Origin: a virus
Direction: 5' to 3' (one strand)
DNA: 48,266 nt
IMG/VR virus record: IMGVR_UViG_3300036980_000753
Span: 1 to 48,266 of that record
The position numbers and the translations under genes were made by a program. Positions 33,895-41,325 of this stretch are shown piece by piece. The first letter of the stretch is position 1, and the number at the start of each line of letters is the position of its first letter. Below the pieces are notes generated by a model. The model saw only the letters and a list, made by a program, of their open reading frames with translations. It did no database searches and was not told the origin of the DNA.

Positions 33895-33958
33895 ATAGAA
33901 CGGCGCAATGTCGATTGCGTTCCACTCCTGGCAGCCCTTACAAGAGGGGCTGCTTTTT
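33895..33958 (+). ncRNA. Candidate small RNA with intrinsic terminator
   Basis: On the plus strand, opposite to all nearby genes: hairpin CGCAAT-GTCG-ATTGCG (33904-33919), an 11-nt single-stranded linker, then GCAGCCC/GGGCTGC (33931-33953) directly followed by TTTTT. The second hairpin is a textbook intrinsic terminator. With the upstream promoter it defines a roughly 65-nt transcript antisense to the 3' end of the neighbouring minus transcript. It could simply be a terminator for stray plus-strand transcription. Confidence 0.45.
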
Positions 33959-34058
33959 ATTCAGATGGCTTGTATTGATTTGCTGGCGGATATTTCATGC
34001 CTTCGTCCTCAAGCTGCTGCCATGCTAGGAACTTAATCAGGGCACTTTGAGGTCCAGA

Positions 34059-34364
34059 CTAGACTGACATCGGCTCGAAGTTCGGATCGAGTTCGTCGGG
34101 CATCTCCGCCGTGATCTCTGGCCATAGCGTATCGTCGCGATCAGCTTCGTCCATCCGAATCGTGGTTAGCAAGTCGCGAGCCTGCCGAACAGCCCAGATC
34201 ATTGTATCCGTATGATAGAGCTTTGAACCTTGAGACACGTAAATTGCCAGCGTCGCTTGCAACAGCTGTGGCTCAATTGGCTCTTTCGATTCCCTATACC
34301 ATGCGTTCTGCAAGTTATAGCTTGTCTGCAGCTTGTGTTCGTCCTTCATTCCATCCCCATCCAT
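34059..34364 (-). CDS. Small protein ending at an in-frame amber with open extension
   Basis: 101 residues; start at ATG 34364, or ATG 34349 with GGGG upstream. Helical: HKLQTSYNLQNAWYRESKE, QLLQATLAIYVSQGSKLYH, MIWAVRQARDLLTTIRMDEA, then an acidic tail. No known family. After the TAG the same frame stays open for 32 more codons (to TAA at 33957) with protein-like sequence (ALIKFLAWQQLEDEGMKYPP). The amber may be a recent nonsense change or a readthrough site. It follows the glycosyltransferase by 3 nt. Confidence 0.6.
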   Translation of the reverse strand: MDGDGMKDEHKLQTSYNLQNAWYRESKEPIEPQLLQATLAIYVSQGSKLYHTDTMIWAVRQARDLLTTIRMDEADRDDTLWPEITAEMPDELDPNFEPMSV

Positions 34365-34367
34365 TAT

Positions 34368-35312
34368 TTATTCTAAGTCTACGGAATCTTCATTCCGACT
34401 CCGAAAGTAAGCCCTAATCTCATCGCGCAAACGAATACTGCGTAGCGTCATATCATCATGAAGCTGATAAACGCCATAGCTATTGCGTTTGAGATCACCA
34501 TCTGGACGATAGTCGTTGTTGATTAGGATCTGCCAGCGGTCCCAATACCTTCTGTCTTTCTTCTTGCCATGGAACATATGCATCAAGCTACCTGGCACAT
34601 ATCCAACATCACGACGAAGCGAGCTCCAGCAGCGATCTTGATAGTCCATGATGCTTTTCTGATACGCGGAACTTGTTTTCGGATGAAACGACAGCTCTGC
34701 TTTTCCGCAAAATGAGAGCGCCATATGTCTGTCACCAGCCCCGAGGACGCCTTTGTCAAAAAGGCCACCGATGTCGTCAATTGCCTCACGCCTTGCCGCC
34801 CAGGCATAGCCCGGATGCCACACGCCGTATGCTGTTTCGGGATGGATCGCGCCCTTCTTAATGTACTGTCCCATAAAAGATTTATGCATCTGTAGGACTT
34901 GGTTCTCCGGACCAAGATCAATTGCCGTATCAAACATTTGTACGATCTTGTAGACCTGCAGCTGGTGGAGTGTGTCGCTGATCCAGTCTTTCTGCAGGAA
35001 TTCTACGTCTGCGTCAATCCACGCAACCGTTTCCCAATCGTCTGGAAGCCTTGATATGGCTATGTTGAGACAGTTCTCTTTATGCCAAAGTTCGTCCCAA
35101 TGCCGCAGCTGAATGTGCCTAGGATTGTTTGCGTCTGTGATAGCAAAAGGCCTGTCACCGAGCTGGAGCTCACAGACCCATAGGTTAGGAGTGTGCTGAT
35201 GGATGTACTTTTCAAAGTTTTTGAACAACCTGTACCTTGAAGAGAACATAGCCGGGTTGCTAATCATCGTAACCACATTGAACTTGTCTCTATCGAAGGA
35301 CTCAAAACGCAT
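34368..35312 (-). CDS. GT-A-type glycosyltransferase
   Basis: 314 residues from ATG 35312. The N-terminus FNVVTMISNPAMFSSRYRLF and ENCLNIAISRLPDDWETVAW lead into the metal- and sugar-nucleotide-binding DxD in WIDADVEFL (about 99-107). Later there is GVWHPGYAWAARREAIDDIG (about 165-184), GAGDRHMALSF (a typical Asp-His acceptor-side motif), and HMFHGKKKDRRYWDRWQIL. This matches phage-encoded glycosyltransferases of large siphoviruses. Substrate unknown: virion glycoprotein, host surface or modified DNA are all possible. It is transcribed towards the terminase cluster. Confidence 0.8.
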   Translation of the reverse strand: MRFESFDRDKFNVVTMISNPAMFSSRYRLFKNFEKYIHQHTPNLWVCELQLGDRPFAITDANNPRHIQLRHWDELWHKENCLNIAISRLPDDWETVAWIDADVEFLQKDWISDTLHQLQVYKIVQMFDTAIDLGPENQVLQMHKSFMGQYIKKGAIHPETAYGVWHPGYAWAARREAIDDIGGLFDKGVLGAGDRHMALSFCGKAELSFHPKTSSAYQKSIMDYQDRCWSSLRRDVGYVPGSLMHMFHGKKKDRRYWDRWQILINNDYRPDGDLKRNSYGVYQLHDDMTLRSIRLRDEIRAYFRSRNEDSVDLE

Positions 35313-35405
35313 CAAATCACCCCAAGGTTCGAACTATTTAGCCACCTAACTGACTTTTGATATGAACGATAAGCGCAGAAACCGATTGGGATTTGATTCG
35401 TAAGT

Positions 35406-35582
35406 TCAGGCTTCTCCACGGGATTCAAAGTAGGCGAGGAGGATCTTGCAGATTACGGCTGATTGGTTTGTACCAGGATACTGTGCGACAATGGCTTTAA
35501 CCTTATCGACTATTGTCTGAGTTAAGACGACACATTTGATCACTCTTAGATCCTTGTCGTCATCTACAAATTCGATTGCCAT
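35406..35582 (-). CDS. Ribbon-helix-helix (CopG/Arc-like) regulator
   Basis: 58 residues, AGAGGG 5 nt before ATG. A strand RVIKCVVLTQ is followed by helix TIVDKVKAIVAQYPG and helix NQSAVICKILLAYFES, the strand-helix-turn-helix plan of ribbon-helix-helix DNA-binding dimers. It lies divergent from the plus-strand cassette, across an AT-rich 107-bp spacer with repeated TATA(T)ACC words, which may be its operators. The family is inferred from pattern. Confidence 0.65.
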   Translation of the reverse strand: MAIEFVDDDKDLRVIKCVVLTQTIVDKVKAIVAQYPGTNQSAVICKILLAYFESRGEA

Positions 35583-35689
35583 CGAACCCTCTAGAACTTA
35601 AAAGATGAGTCATCTCTATATACCACCATATATATTGCTGTCTATACCAACTTGCTATATAAGGTCATATATACATTAAGGAGCGAACT
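35583..35689. promoter_or_regulatory. Divergent promoter/operator region
   Basis: AT-rich intergenic region. It contains the inverted word TATATACCACCATATATA (35618-35635 area), a second CTATACC and GCTATATAAGG, and a third CATATATAC. Such repeats beside a ribbon-helix-helix gene suggest autoregulation of both directions. Minus-strand promoter candidate: TAGACA, 16 nt, TATATA. Confidence 0.45.
35635..35663 (+). promoter_or_regulatory. Promoter of plus-strand small-gene cassette
   Basis: TTGCTG (35635-35640), 17 nt, TATAAG (35658-35663), about 15 nt before AAGGAG and 27 nt before the first ATG, giving a short leader. Confidence 0.6.
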
Positions 35690-35857
35690 ATGCTGAAAAT
35701 TGACCGTGTTGCTTTGATTAAATGCCGACTTGGCTTTATTGAGGCACAGAAATTTCGGACTACTACCTCCGAGTATCTTGTTATGTTTGGCATTTTATTC
35801 TCTAGAACCCTTGCAAAACTAGGCGGATGGCTTCATGAAGCTAAACGGTTTCATTGA
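35690..35857 (+). CDS. 55-residue protein, first of plus-strand cassette
   Basis: AAGGAG lies 6 nt before ATG. Sequence KIDRVALIKCRLGFIEAQKF then TTTSEYLVMFGILFSRTLAK. The C-terminal half is hydrophobic (YLVMFGILF) but too short and polar-flanked to call a membrane helix firmly. Overlaps the next gene by 23 nt. Unknown function. Confidence 0.6.
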   Translation: MLKIDRVALIKCRLGFIEAQKFRTTTSEYLVMFGILFSRTLAKLGGWLHEAKRFH

Positions 35858-36257
35858 CTTTTACTTTATAAAGACTGGTCGACTAGTAGACGTTGGCAAG
35901 GTGGTTGAACGGCCACACTATTTTACGTTCGAATACCAAGGGCGTGAATACCTAGTTTTAACCGATGAGGAAGCGGACGAGATGGTGCATAGCCGTTTAA
36001 TAGAGACCCTCCATCTGATGCGACCTTTGTATTTTGCGCAAGAAACCGACATGCCGGAATACATCTTCGCCCACATATTAAAGTTGTATGAAGACGCAAC
36101 CGAAATACTTGAAGCAGTCATCCAGCGTTATGCCTCCGGCGGAATGGCTGGTTTCATGAAAAGAATGATGCAATCTCTAGGACGCGGCCAAGTCCTAGCA
36201 TCCTACAACCATCAAGAAGAATTTCACGCAGATCTGTTTTTTTATAGGATTTCTTAA
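35835..36257 (+). CDS. Plus-strand cassette protein, unknown function
   Basis: 140 residues. N-terminal alpha/beta (NGFIDFYFIKTGRLVDVGKV; HYFTFEYQGREYLVLTDEEA) and a C-terminal helical part (YIFAHILKLYEDATEILEAV; GFMKRMMQSL). No domain recognised. Two bases separate it from the next gene. Early host-takeover proteins are often of this size and orientation, but that is only a suggestion. Confidence 0.6.
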   Translation: MKLNGFIDFYFIKTGRLVDVGKVVERPHYFTFEYQGREYLVLTDEEADEMVHSRLIETLHLMRPLYFAQETDMPEYIFAHILKLYEDATEILEAVIQRYASGGMAGFMKRMMQSLGRGQVLASYNHQEEFHADLFFYRIS

Positions 36258-36259
36258 CC

Positions 36260-36499
36260 ATGAACCTTTTAACCAGTGTTATGTGTGACCTAGTCATCAG
36301 CGAGATCTTGACGACTCATAGCGTGCTGAACCAACCGAAGGTGGTCGAGCAACAGTTTAACCGATTGGTATGTTCACTCATCCTTAAGCTGCCATACGCC
36401 GTGCAGAGGCAGGCAAAAACCGTGTTGGAGAGTATCGATTGGGACAGGGTACTTCTAGCGGCTGCGATGAGAAAGAGGTCTGATCATGAGGGATACTAA
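36260..36499 (+). CDS. Small helical protein, unknown function
   Basis: 79 residues: LLTSVMCDLVISEILTTHSV, QQFNRLVCSLILKLPYAVQR, AKTVLESIDWDRVLLAAAMR. Entirely helical prediction with two cysteines. Its 3' end overlaps the zinc-ribbon gene by 14 nt. Confidence 0.6.
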   Translation: MNLLTSVMCDLVISEILTTHSVLNQPKVVEQQFNRLVCSLILKLPYAVQRQAKTVLESIDWDRVLLAAAMRKRSDHEGY

Positions 36500-36698
36500 C
36501 TTCTTCGCAGGCATTGGCATTCGAGACAAAGACCGCTGCGGGACGCCGTTTGCTGACTATGATTCCATCTGCCCCAGATGTGATGCAAGACACGGCCCAC
36601 CTGGGCATGAGCTCGAGATCAAGAAGTGTCAGCATTGCGCCAAGCGTGCGGTCGTTAAAAGCAGAAACGTCAAAATTTATCGAAAGAGCGAATTCTAA
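36486..36698 (+). CDS. Small zinc-ribbon protein
   Basis: 70 residues. Paired motifs C-P-R-C (SICPRCDARHGPPGH) and C-Q-H-C (KKCQHCAKRAVV), separated by about 17 residues, form a four-Cys zinc ribbon. Basic C-terminus (KSRNVKIYRKSEF). Probably nucleic-acid or protein binding. The stop TAA overlaps the next ATG. Confidence 0.65.
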   Translation: MRDTNFFAGIGIRDKDRCGTPFADYDSICPRCDARHGPPGHELEIKKCQHCAKRAVVKSRNVKIYRKSEF

Positions 36699-36919
36699 TG
36701 GAGCCGTCTGAGCTAATCGAATTTCTGGAATCGATGGTCAAACAGATCATCCAGAATGTAGCTTGGCTGGCAATCGAGTTAGCAACGACAGCCTGCCAGC
36801 AATTGTCATATTACCTAGAGACTTGGCTGACCTTGCTCCGGGATCTACTGCAAGCTTTCGAGAAGTTCATCTTAGACCTAGTGGCTATCTCAGCGCCCAT
36901 CGATGTCGAGCTTACTTGA
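36698..36919 (+). CDS. Small amphipathic helical protein
   Basis: 73 residues: ELIEFLESMVKQIIQNVAWL, ELATTACQQLSYYLETWLTL, DLLQAFEKFILDLVAISAPI. Rich in Leu/Ile with regular acidic residues, so a helical bundle or peripheral membrane protein. Last gene of the cassette; it runs 8 nt into the convergent minus gene with no terminator visible between them. Confidence 0.55.
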   Translation: MEPSELIEFLESMVKQIIQNVAWLAIELATTACQQLSYYLETWLTLLRDLLQAFEKFILDLVAISAPIDVELT

Positions 36920-37235
36920 TCCAACCACGGTCCGTTGACCCGTGTGCAAGGATGCCCGAAGGCAGCTCGACCCAGCTAGAACCGCACGCTGGATCTAAGT
37001 CGTAGGCCCCAAGGAAGCCGGTGAACCGATGGCCGAGAAGGCTGTTGTTGTAGAAGACCGGATGCCCGTTGATCCCCTGTGACTCTGCGTGCGGTGTCGG
37101 TCTTGCAGCTCTAAGCCGTAGCGGTGGAATCTCAGGCTCTTTCAGATGCGCAATCGCGTCTTGCATCGCATTGATAGTGGTGCCATCAAAGTCATGCGGG
37201 AGCATGAAGCGGAAGTCAGCTCTTAAATATTTCAC
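36912..37235 (-). CDS. Small protein, unknown function
   Basis: 107 residues from GTG 37235 (GAGGAT 9 nt upstream), overlapping the upstream gene by 20 nt. It begins KYLRADFRFMLPHDFDGTTI and contains AMQDAIAHLKEPEIPPLRLR, FYNNSLLGHRFTGFLGAYDL and DPACGSSWVELPSGILAHG. No family recognised. It ends 8 nt inside the convergent plus-strand gene. Confidence 0.55.
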   Translation of the reverse strand: MKYLRADFRFMLPHDFDGTTINAMQDAIAHLKEPEIPPLRLRAARPTPHAESQGINGHPVFYNNSLLGHRFTGFLGAYDLDPACGSSWVELPSGILAHGSTDRGWIK

Positions 37236-37536
37236 CCGTGAGATCCTCGTGCCGCATTGCGAGAGCGATAAGTGAGTAGCCGATGATGTCCATGAAGGCA
37301 TCGTCTACGCTCTCATTCTTAACCTGACACTGCCCGCTCTTTGCAAACGACTTCACCCTTGCGACTTTGTCGAGCAGCCGGATGATGAGCCCATTGAGCC
37401 GATCGATACCAATTTGCTCGCAAGCTTCAAAGTTTGAGAAGCATGAACCGCCCGCTGTGTAGTCATTGCCCTTTGCTTCGAGGAGCTCATCGAGCTCGGC
37501 GAATATGCGCTGACGATATTCTTTGAAGCTAGTCAA
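37216..37536 (-). CDS. DUF1599/Nmad1-like (MazG-type helical) protein
   Basis: 106 residues from TTG 37536, chosen because GGAGGT lies 6 nt upstream; the longer frame has no good start. Sequence: YRQRIFAELDELLEAKGNDY, SCFSNFEACEQIGIDRLNGL, IIRLLDKVARVKSFAKSG, then NESVDDAFMDIIGYSLIALA. The K-x-x-D-Y, F-x-N-F, R-x-x-D-K and E-S-x-x-D-x-x-x-D motifs match the DUF1599 family, related to all-alpha nucleotide pyrophosphohydrolases. Likely role in nucleotide pool housekeeping or modified-base metabolism. It is common in phages with small-gene clusters. Confidence 0.65.
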   Translation of the reverse strand: MTSFKEYRQRIFAELDELLEAKGNDYTAGGSCFSNFEACEQIGIDRLNGLIIRLLDKVARVKSFAKSGQCQVKNESVDDAFMDIIGYSLIALAMRHEDLTGEIFKS

Positions 37537-37678
37537 CCGGTAACCTCCGTTGATCGCCAGACTTGTCTGGCTCGGGATCGTAGAAGATGCAACACGTACA
37601 AACCAGTGTCGGTTTGCCGTCGATAAGCCCATTGATCAACACGGTGTTACATTTAGGACACGTTCTCAGTTCAGGCAT
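37529..37678 (-). CDS. Small zinc-finger protein
   Basis: 49 residues from ATG 37678 (GGAGCTG 7 nt upstream). C-P-K-C (ELRTCPKCNTVLINGL) and C-T-C-C (TLVCTCCIFYDPEPD) give a short Restriction-alleviation/Lar-like or rubredoxin-knuckle arrangement. Overlaps both neighbours by 8 nt. Function unknown. Confidence 0.6.
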   Translation of the reverse strand: MPELRTCPKCNTVLINGLIDGKPTLVCTCCIFYDPEPDKSGDQRRLPVD

Positions 37679-37886
37679 CTGGTGGCCAGCTCCAACAACC
37701 GTATGCGTAAATGAGCGAATGAGGGACGTTTTCTTGAACCCAGTTTGCTTGCTGTGCGTGCGTGCCAAAGATCTGTAATGAGACACAGGGCTTAACCGAA
37801 ACGACAATTGCGCAATGAATGACCCCGGTAGATGCAGAGCAATAATGAACTATTCTGCCGAGTTCTATCTTCAAAGTTGAGCTCAT
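37671..37886 (-). CDS. Conserved small phage protein, unknown function
   Basis: 71 residues from ATG 37886. LGRIVHYCSASTGVIHCAIV, VSLQIFGTHAQQ, then ENVPHSLIYAYGCWSWPP. The sequence has a shape I recognise from many actinobacterial and proteobacterial phages (G-R-x-V-H-Y ... H-x-A-I-V ... V-x-L-x-I-F ... V-P-H-S ... W-x-W-P), of unknown role. A small beta-barrel is plausible. Confidence 0.6.
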   Translation of the reverse strand: MSSTLKIELGRIVHYCSASTGVIHCAIVVSVKPCVSLQIFGTHAQQANWVQENVPHSLIYAYGCWSWPPDA

Positions 37887-37998
37887 GTGATGGCTGATGA
37901 TCCAAGGTGGCCAGGATCGATCCTGATGCGTCATGCTTCATGATCGCACCCACGCCCTTGGTTGTCATCATTCAGCCATCAGATGACTTGATTTGGAG

Positions 37999-38220
37999 CT
38001 AGAAGCAGACCTTGGCTTGTGCTGTTAATGTTCGCACTTTGCCGCGGAAGGCCCAGATAACGTCGCCAGCGGCATGCCCTTGAAGAGCTGCTTCAAGACG
38101 CTTCTTGCTGCTCTCTTTGATGATCACGGGCTTGTGGCTGTCGCCCTCTGGGTTCGTAACGACAGCCCAGAATTCACTGTTCTTGCGCGCCTTTTTCTCG
38201 ACTACTAGCTCATCCGCCAT
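37999..38220 (-). CDS. Small basic protein, unknown function
   Basis: 73 residues; GAGG 8 nt before ATG. ELVVEKKARKNSEFWAVVTN, PVIIKESSKKRLEAALQGHA, GDVIWAFRGKVRTLTAQAKV. Basic, alpha/beta, possibly nucleic-acid binding. First gene of the leftward cassette and immediately downstream of the palindromic operator-like region. Confidence 0.6.
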   Translation of the reverse strand: MADELVVEKKARKNSEFWAVVTNPEGDSHKPVIIKESSKKRLEAALQGHAAGDVIWAFRGKVRTLTAQAKVCF

Positions 38221-38302
38221 TGCTAAAACCTCGTTGGCTTAGTGTAAGCAAGCAATATACCTACCCGACTAGCCAATAAGCAATTGCAAAGGAGCTCTTG
38301 CG

Positions 38303-38384
38303 TATATACGGAATCCAAAAGTTCCGGCGCAAAGTTCCGGCGCAACCTGCGTGATCCTTGCTGCACATAGACAAAGTTGCGCCG
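38303..38384 (-). promoter_or_regulatory. Promoter with repeated operator-like boxes
   Basis: Two direct copies of AAAGTTCCGGCGCAA (38318-38332, 38331-38345) and an inverted copy GTTGCGCCG (38376-38384) of CGGCGCAAC (38338-38346). On the minus strand TTGCGC within the first repeat, an 18-nt spacer and TATATA (38303-38308) could form a promoter for the leftward cassette, so a repressor on the boxes would cover the -35. Confidence 0.5.
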
Positions 38385-38399
38385 AATGAATTAACTGCC

Positions 38400-38862
38400 T
38401 AGTGGTTCTAAGTTGTATTGTTTTTATAACGTTGCTCAGCCTACTCTTAGTAGAGACATATGAAAAACACATTTAAACACAAAGCGGTGTGTTGAAATCT
38501 ACACAGCACTATTTTGATTATTAACAATGACTTAAGTATCATCTGTGTTAGCTGTGTTTATCGGTGTGTTTTTGAAATCGTTGGGAGAGTAGGGAAGACC
38601 CCCTCTACACACACACACACACCTTTATTTAAATAAATATATATATAGAGAGATGTCTATTTTTGTATATTATAGTGTCTTAATATCTTTTAATATATAA
38701 AATTGTATCTCTCCTTATATATCTCTCAAGCTGGTGTGTGTGCCGTGTTTCTGTGTAGTCCCTAGTGCCGCAAGGGTTTCGCTCACACAGCACAAACACA
38801 CCTACACACCCGCGTCTGTGTGTGTACAGGCAGGCATGCAAGTGTGGGGCTTTGGAACTAGC
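38400..38862. other. AT-rich, GTGTGTT-rich gene-free region; candidate replication origin
   Basis: This is the only long stretch without a gene. It has clusters of GTGTGTT/AACACAC words on both sides of a strongly AT-rich core (about 38627-38725: TTTATTTAAATAAATATATA, then long A/T runs). Two direct copies of CGGTGTGTT followed by GAAATC occur near 38485 and 38562. GAGAGAT (near 38648) faces ATCTCTC (near 38721) across the core. There is also an (AC)n run at 38607-38622 and a second GT/AC-rich cluster at 38730-38828. Iteron-like words plus an unwinding element next to the primase gene fit an origin. No gene is seen on either strand. Confidence 0.45.
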
Positions 38863-41316
38863 TTAGCTCAGGCACTCCGCATCAATGAGAATGCCGCGCG
38901 TGCGGATGCGCTTACCCTGGTGATGATGCCGTTTAGCATTTGGGAGACGAATCAATGATCTGTTCCAGTCAGTCCAGCGGGTATCTTTGTAGATCCTGCC
39001 CAACTCAGCATTGCGGGTAGGCACGAAGAGCTTGCCGTTATCAAGCATTAGACCATATGTCGGCAAATGATCCAACTCCCAGGCATTCCGTTCCCTAACT
39101 ATCTCGCCAATCGAACGTTTTAGAGGCCCATGCGGCCCTTGTAGCGTCATAACCTGGGTAAGAAGATGGTCCAGGCATTCTCGCTCGTCTGTGACTAGGT
39201 CCTCGTGCGCCACGGTAAGATCGAACCGTTCCACGAGCTCGGTGGCATCGTCCTCAGTCATCTCAAAATCGCTGATCAGAGACCAGTATCCAGCCAGCAG
39301 CATGCCCGTCTGATCGCCGTACCTTTTGTTTACATGTCTTGCCAACACAAGTCCGAGAGTTTCCGCGCTAGCTCGTACTTGACGTACCCTATTGATCATC
39401 CGAGCGTACAGACGTTCGCCGAATTCCTCGGTGATCTTAGCCAGCAGACTTGTTACTTGCCGCCACTGCTGCTCGTCGTTCCCATGCGGCTGAAGCTCGA
39501 TAACGGAGAACCGGCTACGGTCTGCGTCATTGTCGAGGTTAACCCGGATGCTTGCTACGATAGCTGCAAAGCAAAGGTTGTAGACTTCTGCGCTTCCACC
39601 TGGGCTTCCCTTAAGAGTAAGAGCATGGCTCTCGCTCCAGGCTTGTCGCAGCATCTCCACGACGATCTGCACACGAGCTTTGTTAGATTCGCTGTTCGTT
39701 TCGAACTCGTCCCAGATGAGCGGTATCGCCGAGCCTCTGGACTTCTGTCGTACTCCTGCCTCTGTAGAGCCACCTTGCACGTAGAGCTTGCCGTTCTGCG
39801 ACCCTAGCGCATTTCTAACAAGACGTTCCATGATAGTAGACTTGCCGGTACCAGACCCGCCTGTCACCCAAACGTGTGGTCTAACGGGTAACGCGCCAGC
39901 AATCCTCGCGACTGCCAGCCAGCCCGCAATAAGATAGCCGCTTTTGGGATCGAGCCATCGCAGCGTCTGACACACCTGGACTAGTGGCAAGCATTCTTCC
40001 GCAGTCAATGGATTCGGCGCTATCTCTTGAATGATGGCTTGAGTACTGATGTAGATGTACTGAGACTTTAACGAGCTCATAGGAGACTTTTTGCCATCTA
40101 CCAACAGCGTATTGCCGGTATTGACGACTACCCGCTTGCGGTCCATCCATACACCTGGACCACGCACACGGGTAGAATCGAATCGCCCTATGGTCTGGCT
40201 TGCATCAACAAGAGCCGTCTTTGCATCTTCCCATGATATCCCCTTAAGCCCGGGATACATCTCATCCCAATAGGCTTTGGGAGCTAACTGGTAAAACTGG
40301 TGACTCGCCCAATTGCTGATCTTGATGATGTCCTTTATCTTGGCCACAAAGAAATAGTGGCCTGACGCATCGTAACCAATCGGCGTGAAGCCATTAGCTT
40401 GCTCAACGACGGGATCACACAGCTGCTTCGCGACAGCTTCGAGACCTTCTTCTAGATGAACGTCGTTGAAGTCCGTTCCCTTGCTCGCCGGATCTTTGAA
40501 CGCAGGCATTACGAACGTGCCGCCACAGACCATTGCAGCCTTAGTAGCTGCCTCTCTGCCTGCGTTCTTGCCTTCTACTCCGTGACGATCATCGTCCCCA
40601 GCCACGGTTATGGTTAGCCCCGGTCGCTCTTTGATCAGAGCCTTTGCTACTGACAGCAAGTTACCCGCGCTAAAGGCTATATAAACCGTGAGGCCTGTCG
40701 CCATGTGGACAGTTGCGCCAGTAGCAAAACCTTCGCAGAGGTAGACGCTAGACGTATCAGGATCGCCGATAAGGTGATGGCTACCATCCACACGTTGACC
40801 CGGGCAAAATCTTTTGTTGCCACTCGGATCGATTCTTTGGTATCCAAGCATCCGGTTATCGTGGATGTCGCGCATAGGCACTACCAGCGTAGTGCCTTCT
40901 TCGCCAAAGATGCATTTAGTACCGTATGTTTTGTCTATTCCCTTCCGCCTCAAATACTCGTTGTTCGATGAGTCTAGAAATCTCTCCCATCTCTCAGCTG
41001 CCAACACAGCTGCAGCCTCATTCTTAAGGCGTCTCTCCTCTTGATAAGCCTTCTCACATTGAGCCGTTCGCAGTTTCGCGGCAGCGCTGTCCTCACGAGA
41101 CAGCTTGCCACTACTGACTTTATGATAATCATTAGTCTTCCAGTCGCCTATTAGGCCTACTTGATAGACCTGGCCGAGCTTGGAGCTTTGATTTTGAAAC
41201 CCTATGTACCAACCGTTGCCTTTGCCGTTGCGGTCGAACCTATGTATCTTGCCGTCTAATTGAACATCGCTAAGGTGAAAGCCTTTTGCGGACAGCTGCG
41301 CCAAAAATTCCTGCAT
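38863..41316 (-). CDS. Primase-helicase (Toprim plus P-loop)
   Basis: 817 residues. N-terminal domain (1-100) with RFDRNGKGNGWYIGFQNQ resembles the front part of phage/plasmid primases. A Toprim domain follows: VYLCEGFATGATVH (Glu about 195) and ITVAGDDDRHG (Asp-Asp-Asp about 240-243), then FNDVHLEEGLEAV. The C-terminal half (about 340-720) is DUF927-like: Walker A VTGGSGTGKST (485-494), Walker B IPLIWDEFETNSE, and SRFSVIELQPHG. It would unwind DNA and lay primers. It lies between VRR-NUC and the candidate origin, 10 nt after the nuclease gene. Confidence 0.82.
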   Translation of the reverse strand: MQEFLAQLSAKGFHLSDVQLDGKIHRFDRNGKGNGWYIGFQNQSSKLGQVYQVGLIGDWKTNDYHKVSSGKLSREDSAAAKLRTAQCEKAYQEERRLKNEAAAVLAAERWERFLDSSNNEYLRRKGIDKTYGTKCIFGEEGTTLVVPMRDIHDNRMLGYQRIDPSGNKRFCPGQRVDGSHHLIGDPDTSSVYLCEGFATGATVHMATGLTVYIAFSAGNLLSVAKALIKERPGLTITVAGDDDRHGVEGKNAGREAATKAAMVCGGTFVMPAFKDPASKGTDFNDVHLEEGLEAVAKQLCDPVVEQANGFTPIGYDASGHYFFVAKIKDIIKISNWASHQFYQLAPKAYWDEMYPGLKGISWEDAKTALVDASQTIGRFDSTRVRGPGVWMDRKRVVVNTGNTLLVDGKKSPMSSLKSQYIYISTQAIIQEIAPNPLTAEECLPLVQVCQTLRWLDPKSGYLIAGWLAVARIAGALPVRPHVWVTGGSGTGKSTIMERLVRNALGSQNGKLYVQGGSTEAGVRQKSRGSAIPLIWDEFETNSESNKARVQIVVEMLRQAWSESHALTLKGSPGGSAEVYNLCFAAIVASIRVNLDNDADRSRFSVIELQPHGNDEQQWRQVTSLLAKITEEFGERLYARMINRVRQVRASAETLGLVLARHVNKRYGDQTGMLLAGYWSLISDFEMTEDDATELVERFDLTVAHEDLVTDERECLDHLLTQVMTLQGPHGPLKRSIGEIVRERNAWELDHLPTYGLMLDNGKLFVPTRNAELGRIYKDTRWTDWNRSLIRLPNAKRHHHQGKRIRTRGILIDAECLS

Positions 41317-41325
41317 TGATAGGCC

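Noticed and set aside
37800-37975. Alternative minus frame starting ATG ATG ACA near 37971
   Set aside because: Overlaps the conserved small gene at 37671-37886 almost fully and has Ser/Arg-rich shadow composition in the overlap.
38607-38622. (AC)n run as possible CRISPR or phase-variable tract
   Set aside because: Simple dinucleotide repeat with no spacers and no gene to switch; no CRISPR array is visible anywhere in the window.
38734-38958. Plus-strand 74-residue frame in the gene-free region
   Set aside because: Built from GT/AC low-complexity repeats and overlapping the primase 3' end.
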